In this document: positions 8,666 to 17,280 of the stretch, piece after piece
How the letters are laid out: every line of letters begins with the position of its first letter
How positions within the stretch are numbered: the stretch's first letter is position 1
Origin: CAZDRX01 sp964508225
GTDB taxonomy: Bacteria > Patescibacteriota > Gracilibacteria > Peribacterales > Peribacteraceae
Length of the DNA stretch: 64,000 bases
Assembly (NCBI GenBank): GCA_964508225.1
Contig: CAZDRX010000006.1
Coordinates: forward strand, 14,700 to 78,699
Direction of reading: 5' to 3'
The notes under the pieces: generated by a model
Told to the model about the DNA's origin: nothing
Databases searched by the model: none
What the model saw: only the letters and a program-made list of their open reading frames with translations
Position numbers and translations under genes: made by a program

Positions 8666-10533
8666 AGTCAGTTCAAGAGTGGGTGAAGAAGGTGGTGACA
8701 AGCGGCCAGCAGCCGCCAGCCAATCAACCGACGCAACCACGAAGTGTCCCGCCTCCGGAGAAGGCCGCCTCACCGCAGGCGCGCCCCCCGAAGGCACCGC
8801 AGTCGCAGCAAGTGAAGGTCCATCAGCCCCAGCCAGCCGCACGCACGGATGCACAATCCTCCGGCGGCAAAGGTCTCCGTCTCTATCCGCTCGGCGGATT
8901 CGAAGAAGTGGGCCGCAACTGTTTCGTCGTGGATGTCGACGGCGATCTCTACATCATCGACCTCGGTCTCCAGTTCCCCGAGGAAGATATGCCGGGTATC
9001 GATTACCTCATTCCCGACATCTCGGGTCTCCGCGGCAAAGAACACCGTATCAAGGCGGTGATCTTCACGCACGGTCACCTCGACCACATCGGCGCTGTGC
9101 AGCACCTGCTGCCGCAGCTGCGCTTCCCGCCGTGTTACGGTACCAAGCTCACCATGGCGTTCGTGAAGAAGCGTCTCGATGAGGAGAAGCTCACGAGCAA
9201 GGCACGTCTCCACACCGTGGCGTTCGGTACACCGCTCCAGCTCGGACCGGTGAAGATCGAGTTCCTGCGCGTGACGCACTCGATCCCGGACTCCGCCGCG
9301 GTCGCCGTGCACACGCCGTACGGTACGGTTGTCCACACCGGCGACTTCAAATTCGACCTGACCCCGATGAACGAGCCGCCGGCCGACTTCCAGCGTCTCG
9401 CCGAACTCGGTGACGAAGGTGTGCTCGCGATCATCGCGGACTCGACGAACGCGACGAAGCCGGGCAACGCGCTCTCCGAGAAGGCGATCTCGGCAACGTT
9501 GTTCCAGCTCATGCGCGATGCGAAAGGAAGGCTCATCATTTCGACCTTCAGTTCGCTCTTGAATCGCCTCCAGCAGGTGATCGAGCACGCCAAGACCCTC
9601 AACCGGAAGGTCTTCGTGTCCGGCAGATCGATGGAGACGAACATCGAGATCGCGCAGCAGCTGGGCTACATCGATGTCCCGCGCGGCATGATCCGCAAGG
9701 TCGGCCCCGGCATGGATAAGATCCCCGACCGTGAGGTCGTGATCCTCACGACGGGCAGTCAGGGCGAAGAGCGCGCATCGCTCGCCCGCATGGGTCTCGG
9801 CGTCCACCAGCACGTGCGCATGAAGAAGGGTGATACCGTCATCCTCTCCAGTAACCCCATCCTCGGCAACGAGCGCGCGGTCGCCAAAGTCGTGAACAAC
9901 CTGAATCTCCTTGGAGCCAAGGTGCTCACGAATCAGGAGCTCGCGCTCCACACCACGGGTCACGGTTACCAGAACGACATCATGCTCATGCACCGCCTCG
10001 TGCGTGCCAAGCACGTCATTCCGGAGCACGGTGAACCGTACATGCGTTCCGCGCATGGCGACCTCGCCCGCGCGATCGGCTATGCCGACAACCAGATCCA
10101 TCTCCTGGTGAACGGTGAAATCCTTGAGTTCGACGCCGCAGGCGCCGCACGCAAGTCCAAGCACAAGCTGCCGGCCAACGACATCATCATCGACGGCCAC
10201 AGTCAGGGCGCCGAGGGCGCGCGCATCATGGACGACCGCAAGATCATGAACGACGCCGGCATCTTCGTCGCCGTCCTCAAGGTCTACGCCGACTCCATGA
10301 GACTCGTCTCCGATCCGCTCCTGCTCTCCCGTGGATTCGTCTACGGCACCGAGCAGGTGAGCATCAACAAGGACGCTACGGCGGTGATCCGCAAAGCGTA
10401 CGAGGAGACACTCGCCCGCGGCGAGAAAGACATGAAGGCGCTCAAGAAGGATGTCACCGGTGCACTCTTCCGCTTCTTCCGTCACAAGCTCGACCGCGAG
10501 CCGATGGTCATGCCGATCATCATCGAGGTCTAG
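8662..10533 (+). CDS. rnj: Ribonuclease J
   Basis: The 623-residue product is a beta-CASP metallo-beta-lactamase RNase of the RNase J type, acting in mRNA decay and 5'-end maturation by 5'-3' exonuclease and endonuclease activity. It shows 'LGGFEEVGRNCFVVD', the zinc motif HGHLDHIG at about residues 136-143, 'VHTGDFKFD', 'GTEQ' and the C-terminal domain. Before the catalytic core lies a 70-residue Pro/Gln-rich extension without predicted fold, unusual for RNase J and possibly a protein-docking tail. The ATG at 8662 overlaps the stop of a 15-codon leader peptide. A hairpin terminator follows. Confidence 0.93.
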   Translation: MKSVQEWVKKVVTSGQQPPANQPTQPRSVPPPEKAASPQARPPKAPQSQQVKVHQPQPAARTDAQSSGGKGLRLYPLGGFEEVGRNCFVVDVDGDLYIIDLGLQFPEEDMPGIDYLIPDISGLRGKEHRIKAVIFTHGHLDHIGAVQHLLPQLRFPPCYGTKLTMAFVKKRLDEEKLTSKARLHTVAFGTPLQLGPVKIEFLRVTHSIPDSAAVAVHTPYGTVVHTGDFKFDLTPMNEPPADFQRLAELGDEGVLAIIADSTNATKPGNALSEKAISATLFQLMRDAKGRLIISTFSSLLNRLQQVIEHAKTLNRKVFVSGRSMETNIEIAQQLGYIDVPRGMIRKVGPGMDKIPDREVVILTTGSQGEERASLARMGLGVHQHVRMKKGDTVILSSNPILGNERAVAKVVNNLNLLGAKVLTNQELALHTTGHGYQNDIMLMHRLVRAKHVIPEHGEPYMRSAHGDLARAIGYADNQIHLLVNGEILEFDAAGAARKSKHKLPANDIIIDGHSQGAEGARIMDDRKIMNDAGIFVAVLKVYADSMRLVSDPLLLSRGFVYGTEQVSINKDATAVIRKAYEETLARGEKDMKALKKDVTGALFRFFRHKLDREPMVMPIIIEV

Positions 10534-10561
10534 CGCTACTCCGATCATTTCCGGAAACAAA

Positions 10562-10591
10562 AAGAGCGGGTACTCCACCCGCTCTTCTTTT
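10562..10591. terminator. Bidirectional intrinsic terminator between rnj and the convergent Ser-rich gene
   Basis: A 9-base stem AAGAGCGGG / CCCGCTCTT (10562-10570 and 10578-10586) with a 7-base loop has T-rich sequence on the right and an A-rich run on the left. It can end both the rightward rnj message and the leftward message from 10932. Confidence 0.8.
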
Positions 10592-10604
10592 GCATATCCG
10601 TTGA

Positions 10605-10932
10605 TTACTGAGCCGAGCTCGCGCTCGAAGACGAAGACGACGTCTCGGAGGAGCTGCTGCTCGAGGAGGACGTAGACGAGCTCATGGAAGACGAGCTGCT
10701 GGAGGACGATACTGGGTCCGTGCTGAACGACTTGTTCCTCGTGCCGCGGCGCGGGCCCCTCTCGAAACCGGAGCGGATGGTCTGGATGATGAGGGAGCGG
10801 CGGCTCATGTGCTTCACTTTCATGAAGCGGTCGACACCCTGATTGCCCGGGACGGTGGTTCTGGCGAAGGCTGACGGGAGGAACGAGGCGCAGGCCGCGA
10901 TGACGGCGCCTGCAGCGATGAATTTTTTCATG
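10605..10932 (-). CDS. Small secreted serine-rich protein
   Basis: The 108-residue product starts MKKFIAAGAVIAACASFLP and has a signal peptide cut near 'SAFA'. A short basic middle with 'RSLIIQTIRSGFERG' follows, then about 40 residues that are almost all serine. Ser-rich tails of this kind also occur in the giant pilin of this window. No known domain is visible; a surface or linker role is inferred. The ATG at 10932 is chosen because it begins the signal peptide. A TTGGTG/TACACT pair spaced 17 lies about 35 bases upstream, so this gene has a short leader. Confidence 0.6.
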
Positions 10933-11046
10933 TCGAAAGAGAGAAGGAAATAATGACACGGGAAGTGTACCAAGAACTTGTCAGAACACCAATTCCGGGG
11001 CTTTCCGTTGCTCACGAAGACCTCCTCTGTTTGAATCCTCGTACCC

Positions 11047-11682
11047 ATGCAATTCTCCTCTGTCCTCTTCGATCTCGACGGCACCCTCATCCAAACCACA
11101 CACCTCTACGAGGAGGCGTGCAGAGCCGGCATGGAGTCGATCGGCATCACGTTCACCTCCGAGGATTTTCGGCATCACTATCCGAAGGGCTACTCCATGC
11201 ACTCGTGGATCGAGGCGAAAGGAGGAGACGCGTCACGTCTGGAAGAAGTCCGCGTGATGCGCGATCTCGTCTACCACGAACTCCTCGCGACGAAGAGCGA
11301 GTACTGCGCCGGTGCGATGGATCTCCTCACATTTCTGAAGGGCCATCCGACGGGCGTCATCACGAATTCATGGAGGTCGTACCTCGATGCGATTCACCGC
11401 AAGCTCGCGATCTACGATCATCTCACCGAGATTGTCACCGCGGACGACATGGGTGACCTCTGCAAGCCTCATCCGCACGGGCTCCTCCTCACGGCAGACC
11501 GCCTTGGCGCCGATCCGGCAACCTCGGTGTACGTCGGCGATCAGATCTTCGATCTGGAAGCCGCGCGTGCTGCAGGGATGACCGCGTGTCTCATCCGCGG
11601 GCCGCACTCACCCGATGGCGCGGAGAAGCATGCCGATCTCGTCGTCGAGTCCCTTTGCGATCTGCAGGAGCAGCTTCAGTGA
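11047..11682 (+). CDS. HAD-superfamily phosphatase (phosphoglycolate phosphatase-like)
   Basis: The 211-residue protein carries the haloacid dehalogenase motifs in order: 'FDLDGTL' with the nucleophile Asp near residue 9, 'VITNS' (motif II), 'KPHPHG' with the motif III lysine, and 'YVGDQIFDLEAARAAGM' (motif IV). The insert after motif I is of the small alpha-helical cap type, as in Gph and PgmB phosphatases. The substrate cannot be told. TTGCTC and TTGAAT spaced 17 bases lie 10 bases upstream of the ATG. Its 3' end overlaps the convergent pyrC by 7 bases. Confidence 0.85.
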   Translation: MQFSSVLFDLDGTLIQTTHLYEEACRAGMESIGITFTSEDFRHHYPKGYSMHSWIEAKGGDASRLEEVRVMRDLVYHELLATKSEYCAGAMDLLTFLKGHPTGVITNSWRSYLDAIHRKLAIYDHLTEIVTADDMGDLCKPHPHGLLLTADRLGADPATSVYVGDQIFDLEAARAAGMTACLIRGPHSPDGAEKHADLVVESLCDLQEQLQ

Positions 11683-12965
11683 GCGATGATCCGTTCCACA
11701 GCACCGGTCACTTTCCTCCCCTGAAACGGCGTCCAGCCGCACTTGCTCTTCAGAGTCTTTCCGTCGATCACCCATTCCTTTGCGGGATCGATCACTGCGA
11801 TTCTCGCGAGTGACTTCTCCGCAATCTCCGGCTGATGCAGGCCGAAGATCCGGTTCGGATTCGTGAAGCACACACGGAGAATGTCTGCGTACGAGATTTT
11901 TTTCTGCGCGGCTTCCGTGAGCAGGAGCGGGAGCATCGTCTCCACCCCGGGCACACCGCTCGGAGCCGTGAGTGGCTCCGCTACCTTCTTCTCTTCGAGC
12001 GTGTGCGGCGCATGATCGGTCGCAATGCAATCCACCGTGCCGTCTTTCAGCCCCGCCCAGAGCGCATCGCAGTCCGTACGTGAACGCAGCGGCGGGTTCA
12101 TCTTCCCGAGTGCGCCGAGTGAGGCGTAGTCGTCGGTCGTGAGCAGCAGATGGTGCGGCGAGGCCTCACACGTGACGCCGATGCCGTCTTTCTTCGCCTT
12201 CCGCACGAGCTCGACACCGAGCGCGGTGGACAGGTGCGCGATGTGGAGTGCGGTGCCGTGTTTCTTCGCAAGAACAAGGGCTTCCTGAATCGACGTCGCC
12301 TCGGACTCCGGCGGGCGGTGCAGGGAGTGGAGCGCGATGTCCGTGCCTGCGTGTGCGAGTTTCGCCGCGTCGTTCATCGCGGAGTCCTCGCAGTGCGCGA
12401 CGAGCGGGATCTTCAGCTCCGCGCACACCTTGAACACCTCATCCACGATGCCACCATCCACCTTCTGGTTGCCTGTCGAGTGATCGAGATAGAGCTTGAG
12501 CCCCGCGCAGTGACGCTTCAGGCGCTTCAATTCCATCGAGCTGCCCGTCCAGAGATCCCTGAGAGTCCGCAGATGTGCTTCCTCCGTCACGCCGAAGAAG
12601 AACCGGAGGTTCATGCCGTCGGCCTCCTCCGCACGGCGCACTTTGTCCGCGAGCGCCGCGACGGTGACGGTCGGCGGGATCGTGTTCGGCATTTCGCAGA
12701 CGCATCCGACGCCCCCGGCGAGTGCAGACGCGGATTCGGTCTGGATCGTCGCTTTGTGCGTAAGTCCCGGCTCACGGAAGTGCACGTGACAGTCGATGAG
12801 GAGCGGGAAGAGGAGCTTGCCTGTGCAATCCACCACGTCGGCGCCCTTGTGATCCTGAATGACACCGATCGCTTCGATCTCTCCGGTAATCCCGATCATC
12901 ACATCCGCCTTCTCCCATGAATCCGCACCCACGATCTGTCCGCCTCTGAGGAGTGTTTTGTTCAT
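11676..12965 (-). CDS. pyrC: Dihydroorotase
   Basis: The 429-residue amidohydrolase catalyses the third step of de novo pyrimidine synthesis, closing carbamoyl-aspartate to dihydroorotate. The zinc ligands are in place: DCHVHFREPG near residue 58, a lysine in 'CAGLKLYLDHST', 'VAHCED', 'HIAHLST' and 'IATDHAPH'. The length fits type I dihydroorotases. It is the last gene of a three-gene operon with pyrB and a permease, and its ATG overlaps the stop of the permease gene by four bases (ATGA), implying translational coupling. Confidence 0.95.
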   Translation of the reverse strand: MNKTLLRGGQIVGADSWEKADVMIGITGEIEAIGVIQDHKGADVVDCTGKLLFPLLIDCHVHFREPGLTHKATIQTESASALAGGVGCVCEMPNTIPPTVTVAALADKVRRAEEADGMNLRFFFGVTEEAHLRTLRDLWTGSSMELKRLKRHCAGLKLYLDHSTGNQKVDGGIVDEVFKVCAELKIPLVAHCEDSAMNDAAKLAHAGTDIALHSLHRPPESEATSIQEALVLAKKHGTALHIAHLSTALGVELVRKAKKDGIGVTCEASPHHLLLTTDDYASLGALGKMNPPLRSRTDCDALWAGLKDGTVDCIATDHAPHTLEEKKVAEPLTAPSGVPGVETMLPLLLTEAAQKKISYADILRVCFTNPNRIFGLHQPEIAEKSLARIAVIDPAKEWVIDGKTLKSKCGWTPFQGRKVTGAVERIIAH

Positions 12966-13687
12966 GGAAACAGGAGAAGCTTGATAGCGCCCATGAGGAT
13001 AACGATAAGCTGCAGATCTTCAAAGAGCGCAACGCTCACGTACCGCAGCAGCCATTTACCGATCTTCACACTCAGGAGCACGATCGGTGTCGAGATCACG
13101 AGCAGGAGAATGACATTCCGCGTGAACGGGATGTTCGGCACGTATGCCGTCACCTTCGCGAGGTTCATGAGGAGCCCGATCACCGCCGAGGTCCCGACGA
13201 ATACTTCCTTCGACAGTCCCATGGAGAGGAGGGCCGGCATTCTGATGAGTGCAGCGTTGCCGACGAATCCTCCGATGAATCCGTTGACGCCTCCGGAGAG
13301 GATCAGCGTTGCCTTCGACGCATCCAGACGGGGTGCGAATTTCCAGAAGCGCATTGCGACGAAACCGATGCACGTGATGCCGAGCAGGACGGCGGGAATA
13401 CGCGGCGGTACGGTGAACAGGAGCACACCGCCGAGGTAACTCATCGGGATGCCGCTCAGGATGTACCACTTCGCGATGTCCCAACGGACGAACCGCCGGA
13501 AGTGCCAGACTTTCGCGATCTGGATCGAGAGCAGGAGTACCGACGCGAAGATGATACTCAGCCGCGGATCGAGGAAGAACGTTCCGAGCACGATGGTGAG
13601 GATGCCGAGCCCTCCTCCGCTCACCGTGGAAAATACCCCGCCCACCAGGAGGAGGGCCGAGTAGGCAATTACCGCGGTGAGGCTCAT
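12962..13687 (-). CDS. TauE/SafE (TSUP) family membrane permease
   Basis: The 241-residue protein is nearly all hydrophobic, with about seven or eight membrane helices and the N-terminal glycine-rich 'FSTVSGGGLGILTI' segment typical of TSUP anion or sulfur-compound exporters. It is coupled on both sides: its start overlaps the pyrB stop and its stop overlaps the pyrC start, each by four bases. Such strict insertion in a pyrimidine operon suggests co-expression and possibly transport of a pathway metabolite or organic anion, but that is inference; family members usually move sulfite or sulfoacetate-like compounds. Confidence 0.8.
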   Translation of the reverse strand: MSLTAVIAYSALLLVGGVFSTVSGGGLGILTIVLGTFFLDPRLSIIFASVLLLSIQIAKVWHFRRFVRWDIAKWYILSGIPMSYLGGVLLFTVPPRIPAVLLGITCIGFVAMRFWKFAPRLDASKATLILSGGVNGFIGGFVGNAALIRMPALLSMGLSKEVFVGTSAVIGLLMNLAKVTAYVPNIPFTRNVILLLVISTPIVLLSVKIGKWLLRYVSVALFEDLQLIVILMGAIKLLLFP

Positions 13688-14601
13688 GCTTTGCCGAGAA
13701 GCATTGCCAGGAGCGCCATACGCACGGGTACGCCGTTACTCGCCTGACGGAAGTACGCGGCGTTCGGCAGTGCGTCGACGTCCGTGCTGATCTCACCGAC
13801 GCGCGGGAGCGGATGCATGACGACCACCTTCTTGCCCTTCAGGTGCTTTGCGGTGAGTACGTACTTGAGCTTGAGGCGCTCGTACTCGCTCTTGTCCGCG
13901 AAGCGCTCCTGCTGCACGCGCGTCATGTACATCATGTCGGCATCCAGACCTGCGGCGATATCGTCCTTCTCCTCGTACGGAATACCTTTCTCTTTCAGGA
14001 AGCTCGTCACCTTCTCGGGCATCGTGAGTTCCGCAGGGGAGATGAGCGTCAGGCGGATGTCGTTATAGAGGCCGAGGAGGTAACAGAGTGAGTGCACGGT
14101 GCGTCCGTACCGCAAATCACCGACCATCGCGATGTGAAGGCCGTCGATTTTTCCGCACTCCTCCTTGATTGTGTAGAGATCGAGAAGCGCCTGTGTGGGG
14201 TGCTGACCGGGACCGTCACCCGCGTTGATGAACGGTACTTTGGATCCCGCAGCCGCCTTGTCCGCACTGCCCTGCTCGGGGTGACGCATCGCGATGATGT
14301 CCGCGTACTGCCCCACCATCTCCATCGTGTCCTCGATCGTTTCGCCTTTGTAGAGCGAACTGAACTGAATGCCTTCGGCAGTGAGCACGTCGCCGCCGAG
14401 CCGGATCATCGCGGTCTCGAAGCTCATGCGCGTGCGTGTGCTCGGCTCGTAGAAGAGCGACGCGAGCACTTTGCCCTTCAGGAGGTCGGTCTTTCCTTTC
14501 GCTCTCAGCTTCTCCATCTCACCCGCAACGCGAAGAATCTCCTCGGTATCAGCGCGTGTGAGCTGCTTCGTGGAGGTGAGGTGCTTGAAGGGGAGTGGCA
14601 T
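13684..14601 (-). CDS. pyrB: Aspartate carbamoyltransferase catalytic subunit
   Basis: The 305-residue product has the carbamoyl-phosphate site 'STRTRMSFE', 'HPTQALLD', 'DLRYGRTVHS' and the aspartate-site 'HPLPR' of ATCase catalytic chains. It makes carbamoyl-aspartate, the first committed intermediate of pyrimidine synthesis. No regulatory pyrI is adjacent. The ATG at 14601 is chosen since the family starts just before 'FKHLTS'; the upstream in-frame codons lie across the promoter. Transcription should start near 14644 from a consensus promoter shared symmetrically with the divergent small gene, leaving a leader of about 43 bases. Confidence 0.95.
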   Translation of the reverse strand: MPLPFKHLTSTKQLTRADTEEILRVAGEMEKLRAKGKTDLLKGKVLASLFYEPSTRTRMSFETAMIRLGGDVLTAEGIQFSSLYKGETIEDTMEMVGQYADIIAMRHPEQGSADKAAAGSKVPFINAGDGPGQHPTQALLDLYTIKEECGKIDGLHIAMVGDLRYGRTVHSLCYLLGLYNDIRLTLISPAELTMPEKVTSFLKEKGIPYEEKDDIAAGLDADMMYMTRVQQERFADKSEYERLKLKYVLTAKHLKGKKVVVMHPLPRVGEISTDVDALPNAAYFRQASNGVPVRMALLAMLLGKA

Positions 14602-14639
14602 TCCGTTGGCAGTGTAGTGGGAGAGCTGCGGGGCGGATA

Positions 14640-14678
14640 TTGACAGTAGTATTATAAGTTTTATAATACTCCCGTCAA
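14640..14678. promoter_or_regulatory. Symmetric bidirectional promoter between pyrB and the small gene at 14678
   Basis: Rightward: TTGACA (14640-14645), 16 bases, TATAAT (14662-14667). Leftward: TTGACG (14678-14673), 16 bases, TATAAT (14656-14651). The two promoters form one palindrome: 18-base arms at 14640-14657 and 14661-14678 agree at 16 positions around a GTT centre, and the inner 10 bases of each arm are a perfect inverted repeat. Each -10 lies inside the other promoter, so simultaneous initiation is unlikely. Confidence 0.8.
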
Positions 14679-14977
14679 TGGGTTCTCCAGATGTTGCCAC
14701 CGGCGATAACGAGCTCGTGCTTCACGTTTCGAAATACCGTTTCGAGGGACGTCAGCTCATCGACCCGGCTCCGGATGTCGCGATTTACAGCCGTACTCAG
14801 CGTGAATTCAAACCTGCGCGTGCGGAGACATACCATGTCGGCAAGGACACTCTCGAGCTCATCGGCATTCAGTACGTCGATGGCACCGGCAGTAAAGACC
14901 TCACGCTCGACGAACTGCGGCACGAGACCGGCAAGGCCATCCGCATCGTCTTCGACGAAGTGCAGTCCGGCGACTAG
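14678..14977 (+). CDS. Small conserved-looking protein of unknown function
   Basis: The 99-residue acidic, soluble protein begins MGSPDVATGDNELVLHV and contains two strand-rich stretches ('DVAIYSRTQREFKPA', 'DTLELIGIQYVDG'). I recognise no domain, membrane segment or signal peptide. It is served by a near-consensus promoter (TTGACA, 16 bases, TATAAT) whose hexamer ends 10 bases before the ATG, so expression should be strong and almost leaderless. It shares that palindromic promoter with pyrB, which argues for linked regulation, and is followed after 45 bases by the flippase gene. Confidence 0.6.
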   Translation: MGSPDVATGDNELVLHVSKYRFEGRQLIDPAPDVAIYSRTQREFKPARAETYHVGKDTLELIGIQYVDGTGSKDLTLDELRHETGKAIRIVFDEVQSGD

Positions 14978-15022
14978 GTCTTCGCCTACCCTGATCCGGG
15001 GTGCGGCAGTATCCTCTTTCTG

Positions 15023-16483
15023 ATGTCCACGAAACAGATCGCCACCTCCACGCTCTGGCAGATCGGCAGTCAGGCCGCGATGGCGCTCCTGTCCGCGATC
15101 TCGGCCAAGTTCGTCGCGATGGGACTCAGTCAGGAACTCGCTGGCAGTTACAACACCGCCTACAGCTACCTCCAGCTCTTCGCGATCCTCGCGGACTTCG
15201 GGCTCTACGCCGTGTCCGTGCGTGAGGTGAGTACCGCGACCGACAAGCGCGCCGTGCTCGGTGCGCTCATCACACTCCGGTCCGTCATCGCGACGATCTC
15301 ACTCGGCACGGCAGTCTTTGTCGCATGGATTGTTCCTGCATGGCAGGGCACGCCGCTTCCGATCGGCATCAGCATCGCTGCGCTTGTGCCGTTCTTCACA
15401 CTCCTTGCAGGCGTACTGCGCACCACGTTCCAGATTTCGTACGCGATGCACTACGTCTTCATCGCGGAAGTCAGTCAGCGCATTCTCACGACAGGGCTCA
15501 TGGCCGCTCTCATCGCGGCGGGCATCCGTCAGAGCGAGAGCCTCCTCATCTTCCAGCTCTTCCTCTGGATCGGTTCGGTCGGTGCGCTCCTGCTCCTCCT
15601 CTTCTCGGTCGTGTTCTCGATGCGTCTCATACCGCTCCGGTTCGTCTTCGACCGCGCGCTTCTCGCCCGGCTGCTCCGGAGTGCCATGCCTTATGGCGTC
15701 GCATTCCTCTGCATCGCGCTCTACCGTCAGTTCGATCTCACGATGATCGCGCTGCTCCGGCCGGACTTCAAACTCCAGAACGCATTCTACGGGTTCGCGG
15801 TGCGTATCGCGGAGATGACGTACCTCGTCCCGACGTTCCTCCTCAATTCAACGCTCCCCGTGTTGAGTGAGCGCTCCGCGCGCGGCGAACCCACCTCCAC
15901 CATGCTCGGGAAAACACTGCTCATCATCCTTGCGATCTGCGGCGCGTCCGCACTCTTCTCCTTCTTCTGGGCCACGCCCATCATGCGTCTTCTCACGACA
16001 GACGCGTACCTTGCGCAGGGCGGGGCGCCCGGATCAGACACAGCGCTCAGGCTTCTCTCGGTGCCGATGGTGCTGAACGGCATCGTGCTCTACAGCTTCT
16101 ACGTGCTCCTCACGAAGAACGCATGGCGATCCCTCGTTCTCTGCATGATCGTCGCGGTGTTCATCTCCATCGGCTGCAACTTCCTCTGGATTCCCGCCGG
16201 CGGATTCGTCGCGGCGATCCAGACCACCACCGTCGTGCATCTCTTCCTCGCCGTCACCCTCCTCCCGCTCGCGATGAGAGCGATGCCGCTGCAGTTCCCT
16301 GCTGCGTACACATTCCGTCTCACCGTCTTCCTTGTCCTCCTCGGGGTCATCCTCACGCTGACGGCGGGGATGATGGCTACGACACTCTCCGCCGCGATCG
16401 GCCTCTTCCTCGGCGCCGTCCTCGTCCTCGCGCTCGGCTTCCTGTGCGGTTTCCACAGGATTCTTGCGTTCGCAAAGGCCTGA
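15023..16483 (+). CDS. Oligosaccharide flippase (Wzx/MOP superfamily)
   Basis: The 486-residue protein has about 12-14 membrane helices and the N-terminal layout of the polysaccharide-biosynthesis flippase family ('LWQIGSQAAMALLSAISAKF', 'ILADFGLYAVSVREVS'). Such proteins turn lipid-linked glycans to the outer face of the membrane. A MurJ role is less likely because the conserved MurJ start is not seen. A TATCCT hexamer 7 bases before the ATG fits a leaderless start. The nearest partner genes for lipid-linked sugars in the window are the sugar-phosphate transferase at 47031-48422 and the glycosyltransferases. Confidence 0.8.
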   Translation: MSTKQIATSTLWQIGSQAAMALLSAISAKFVAMGLSQELAGSYNTAYSYLQLFAILADFGLYAVSVREVSTATDKRAVLGALITLRSVIATISLGTAVFVAWIVPAWQGTPLPIGISIAALVPFFTLLAGVLRTTFQISYAMHYVFIAEVSQRILTTGLMAALIAAGIRQSESLLIFQLFLWIGSVGALLLLLFSVVFSMRLIPLRFVFDRALLARLLRSAMPYGVAFLCIALYRQFDLTMIALLRPDFKLQNAFYGFAVRIAEMTYLVPTFLLNSTLPVLSERSARGEPTSTMLGKTLLIILAICGASALFSFFWATPIMRLLTTDAYLAQGGAPGSDTALRLLSVPMVLNGIVLYSFYVLLTKNAWRSLVLCMIVAVFISIGCNFLWIPAGGFVAAIQTTTVVHLFLAVTLLPLAMRAMPLQFPAAYTFRLTVFLVLLGVILTLTAGMMATTLSAAIGLFLGAVLVLALGFLCGFHRILAFAKA

Positions 16484-16512
16484 GGAAGCCTTTCCGGAGC
16501 TCCGCAGCCTGA

Positions 16513-16541
16513 TTGAATCAAAACGTGTTTTGTGCTACAAT
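16513..16541 (+). promoter_or_regulatory. Promoter of the surface protein gene at 16548
   Basis: TTGAAT (16513-16518), 17 bases, and extended -10 TGCTACAAT (hexamer 16536-16541). Only 6 bases separate the hexamer from the ATG, placing the transcription start on the start codon. Confidence 0.75.
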
Positions 16542-16547
16542 AGTGAG

Positions 16548-17261
16548 ATGGCTTTCAACACCAATCTCCTCAAATCCAATACCGCGAAGCAGATCGCGGG
16601 CGGTCTCGGCGGCATGGCTATCGCGGCCCTCCTCTATCTTGCCGTCGATCAGGCGTCGTATCTGAACATCAAGGGACTTCTCGTCTCCACGAACACGATC
16701 TCCGAGAAGGCCGGTCAGGTGAATGTGAATACGACGAACATGGACGAAGACACGAAGCGCCAGCTCGCGAAGAATGCCAACGCGGTCGCGGGTCAGCTTG
16801 CCAGCTCTGCAAACGCCTCCTCGCAGATCGCCGAGACGCCGATCGGCAACAACGTCGCCGACCGCAGAGCCAAGCGCATCTTCGCCAACGAAGTCACGCA
16901 GGCGTTCGCGAGTGCTCCCACGTACAGCAATGATCCGAACAAGTTCATCCCCGTGGAACAGCGTGTCGCGATCCGCGCCGCGCGCATCGCCAACCTCCCT
17001 GCTCCGGACTTCGCTCCGCAGCCGCTCGGTGTCGGTGAAGGCACGTCCGCCCCCGCACTGCAGGCGAGCGCACAGGTCACGATTATCGATACCGGAAGCA
17101 CACCGCAGACTGCCCAGAAGCACGCCGCTGCGACGACGAATTCCGGAAGTCTCCCGAACTCAGGACTGGGATTGAATCTCCTCGTCCTCCTCTCGCTTGC
17201 GTGCGCATTCTTCTCCGTGAAGACCACGCTGCGCGATCGCGTCGTTGCCCTCTTCGCCTAA
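16548..17261 (+). CDS. Membrane-anchored surface protein with an LPNSG-type C-terminal signal
   Basis: The 237-residue protein starts MAFNTNLLKSNTAKQIAGG and has an N-terminal hydrophobic helix ('GMAIAALLYLAV'). A polar Ala/Asn-rich region follows with several 'ANAVAGQLASSANAS'-like helices. It ends in LPNSG, a hydrophobic helix and a short charged tail ('KTTLRDR'), resembling a sortase signal in which Ser replaces Thr. The ATG at 16548 is fixed by a strong promoter 6 bases upstream. It lies 19 bases before the prepilin peptidase gene. No homologous function is recognised; surface exposure is inferred. Confidence 0.6.
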   Translation: MAFNTNLLKSNTAKQIAGGLGGMAIAALLYLAVDQASYLNIKGLLVSTNTISEKAGQVNVNTTNMDEDTKRQLAKNANAVAGQLASSANASSQIAETPIGNNVADRRAKRIFANEVTQAFASAPTYSNDPNKFIPVEQRVAIRAARIANLPAPDFAPQPLGVGEGTSAPALQASAQVTIIDTGSTPQTAQKHAAATTNSGSLPNSGLGLNLLVLLSLACAFFSVKTTLRDRVVALFA

Positions 17262-17273
17262 GGTCACTAGCAT
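17245..17273 (+). promoter_or_regulatory. Promoter of the prepilin peptidase gene
   Basis: TTGCCC (17245-17250), 17 bases, TAGCAT (17268-17273), then 7 bases to the ATG. The -35 lies inside the end of the preceding gene, so the peptidase has its own leaderless promoter. Confidence 0.55.
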
Positions 17274-17280
17274 AGGTTCC

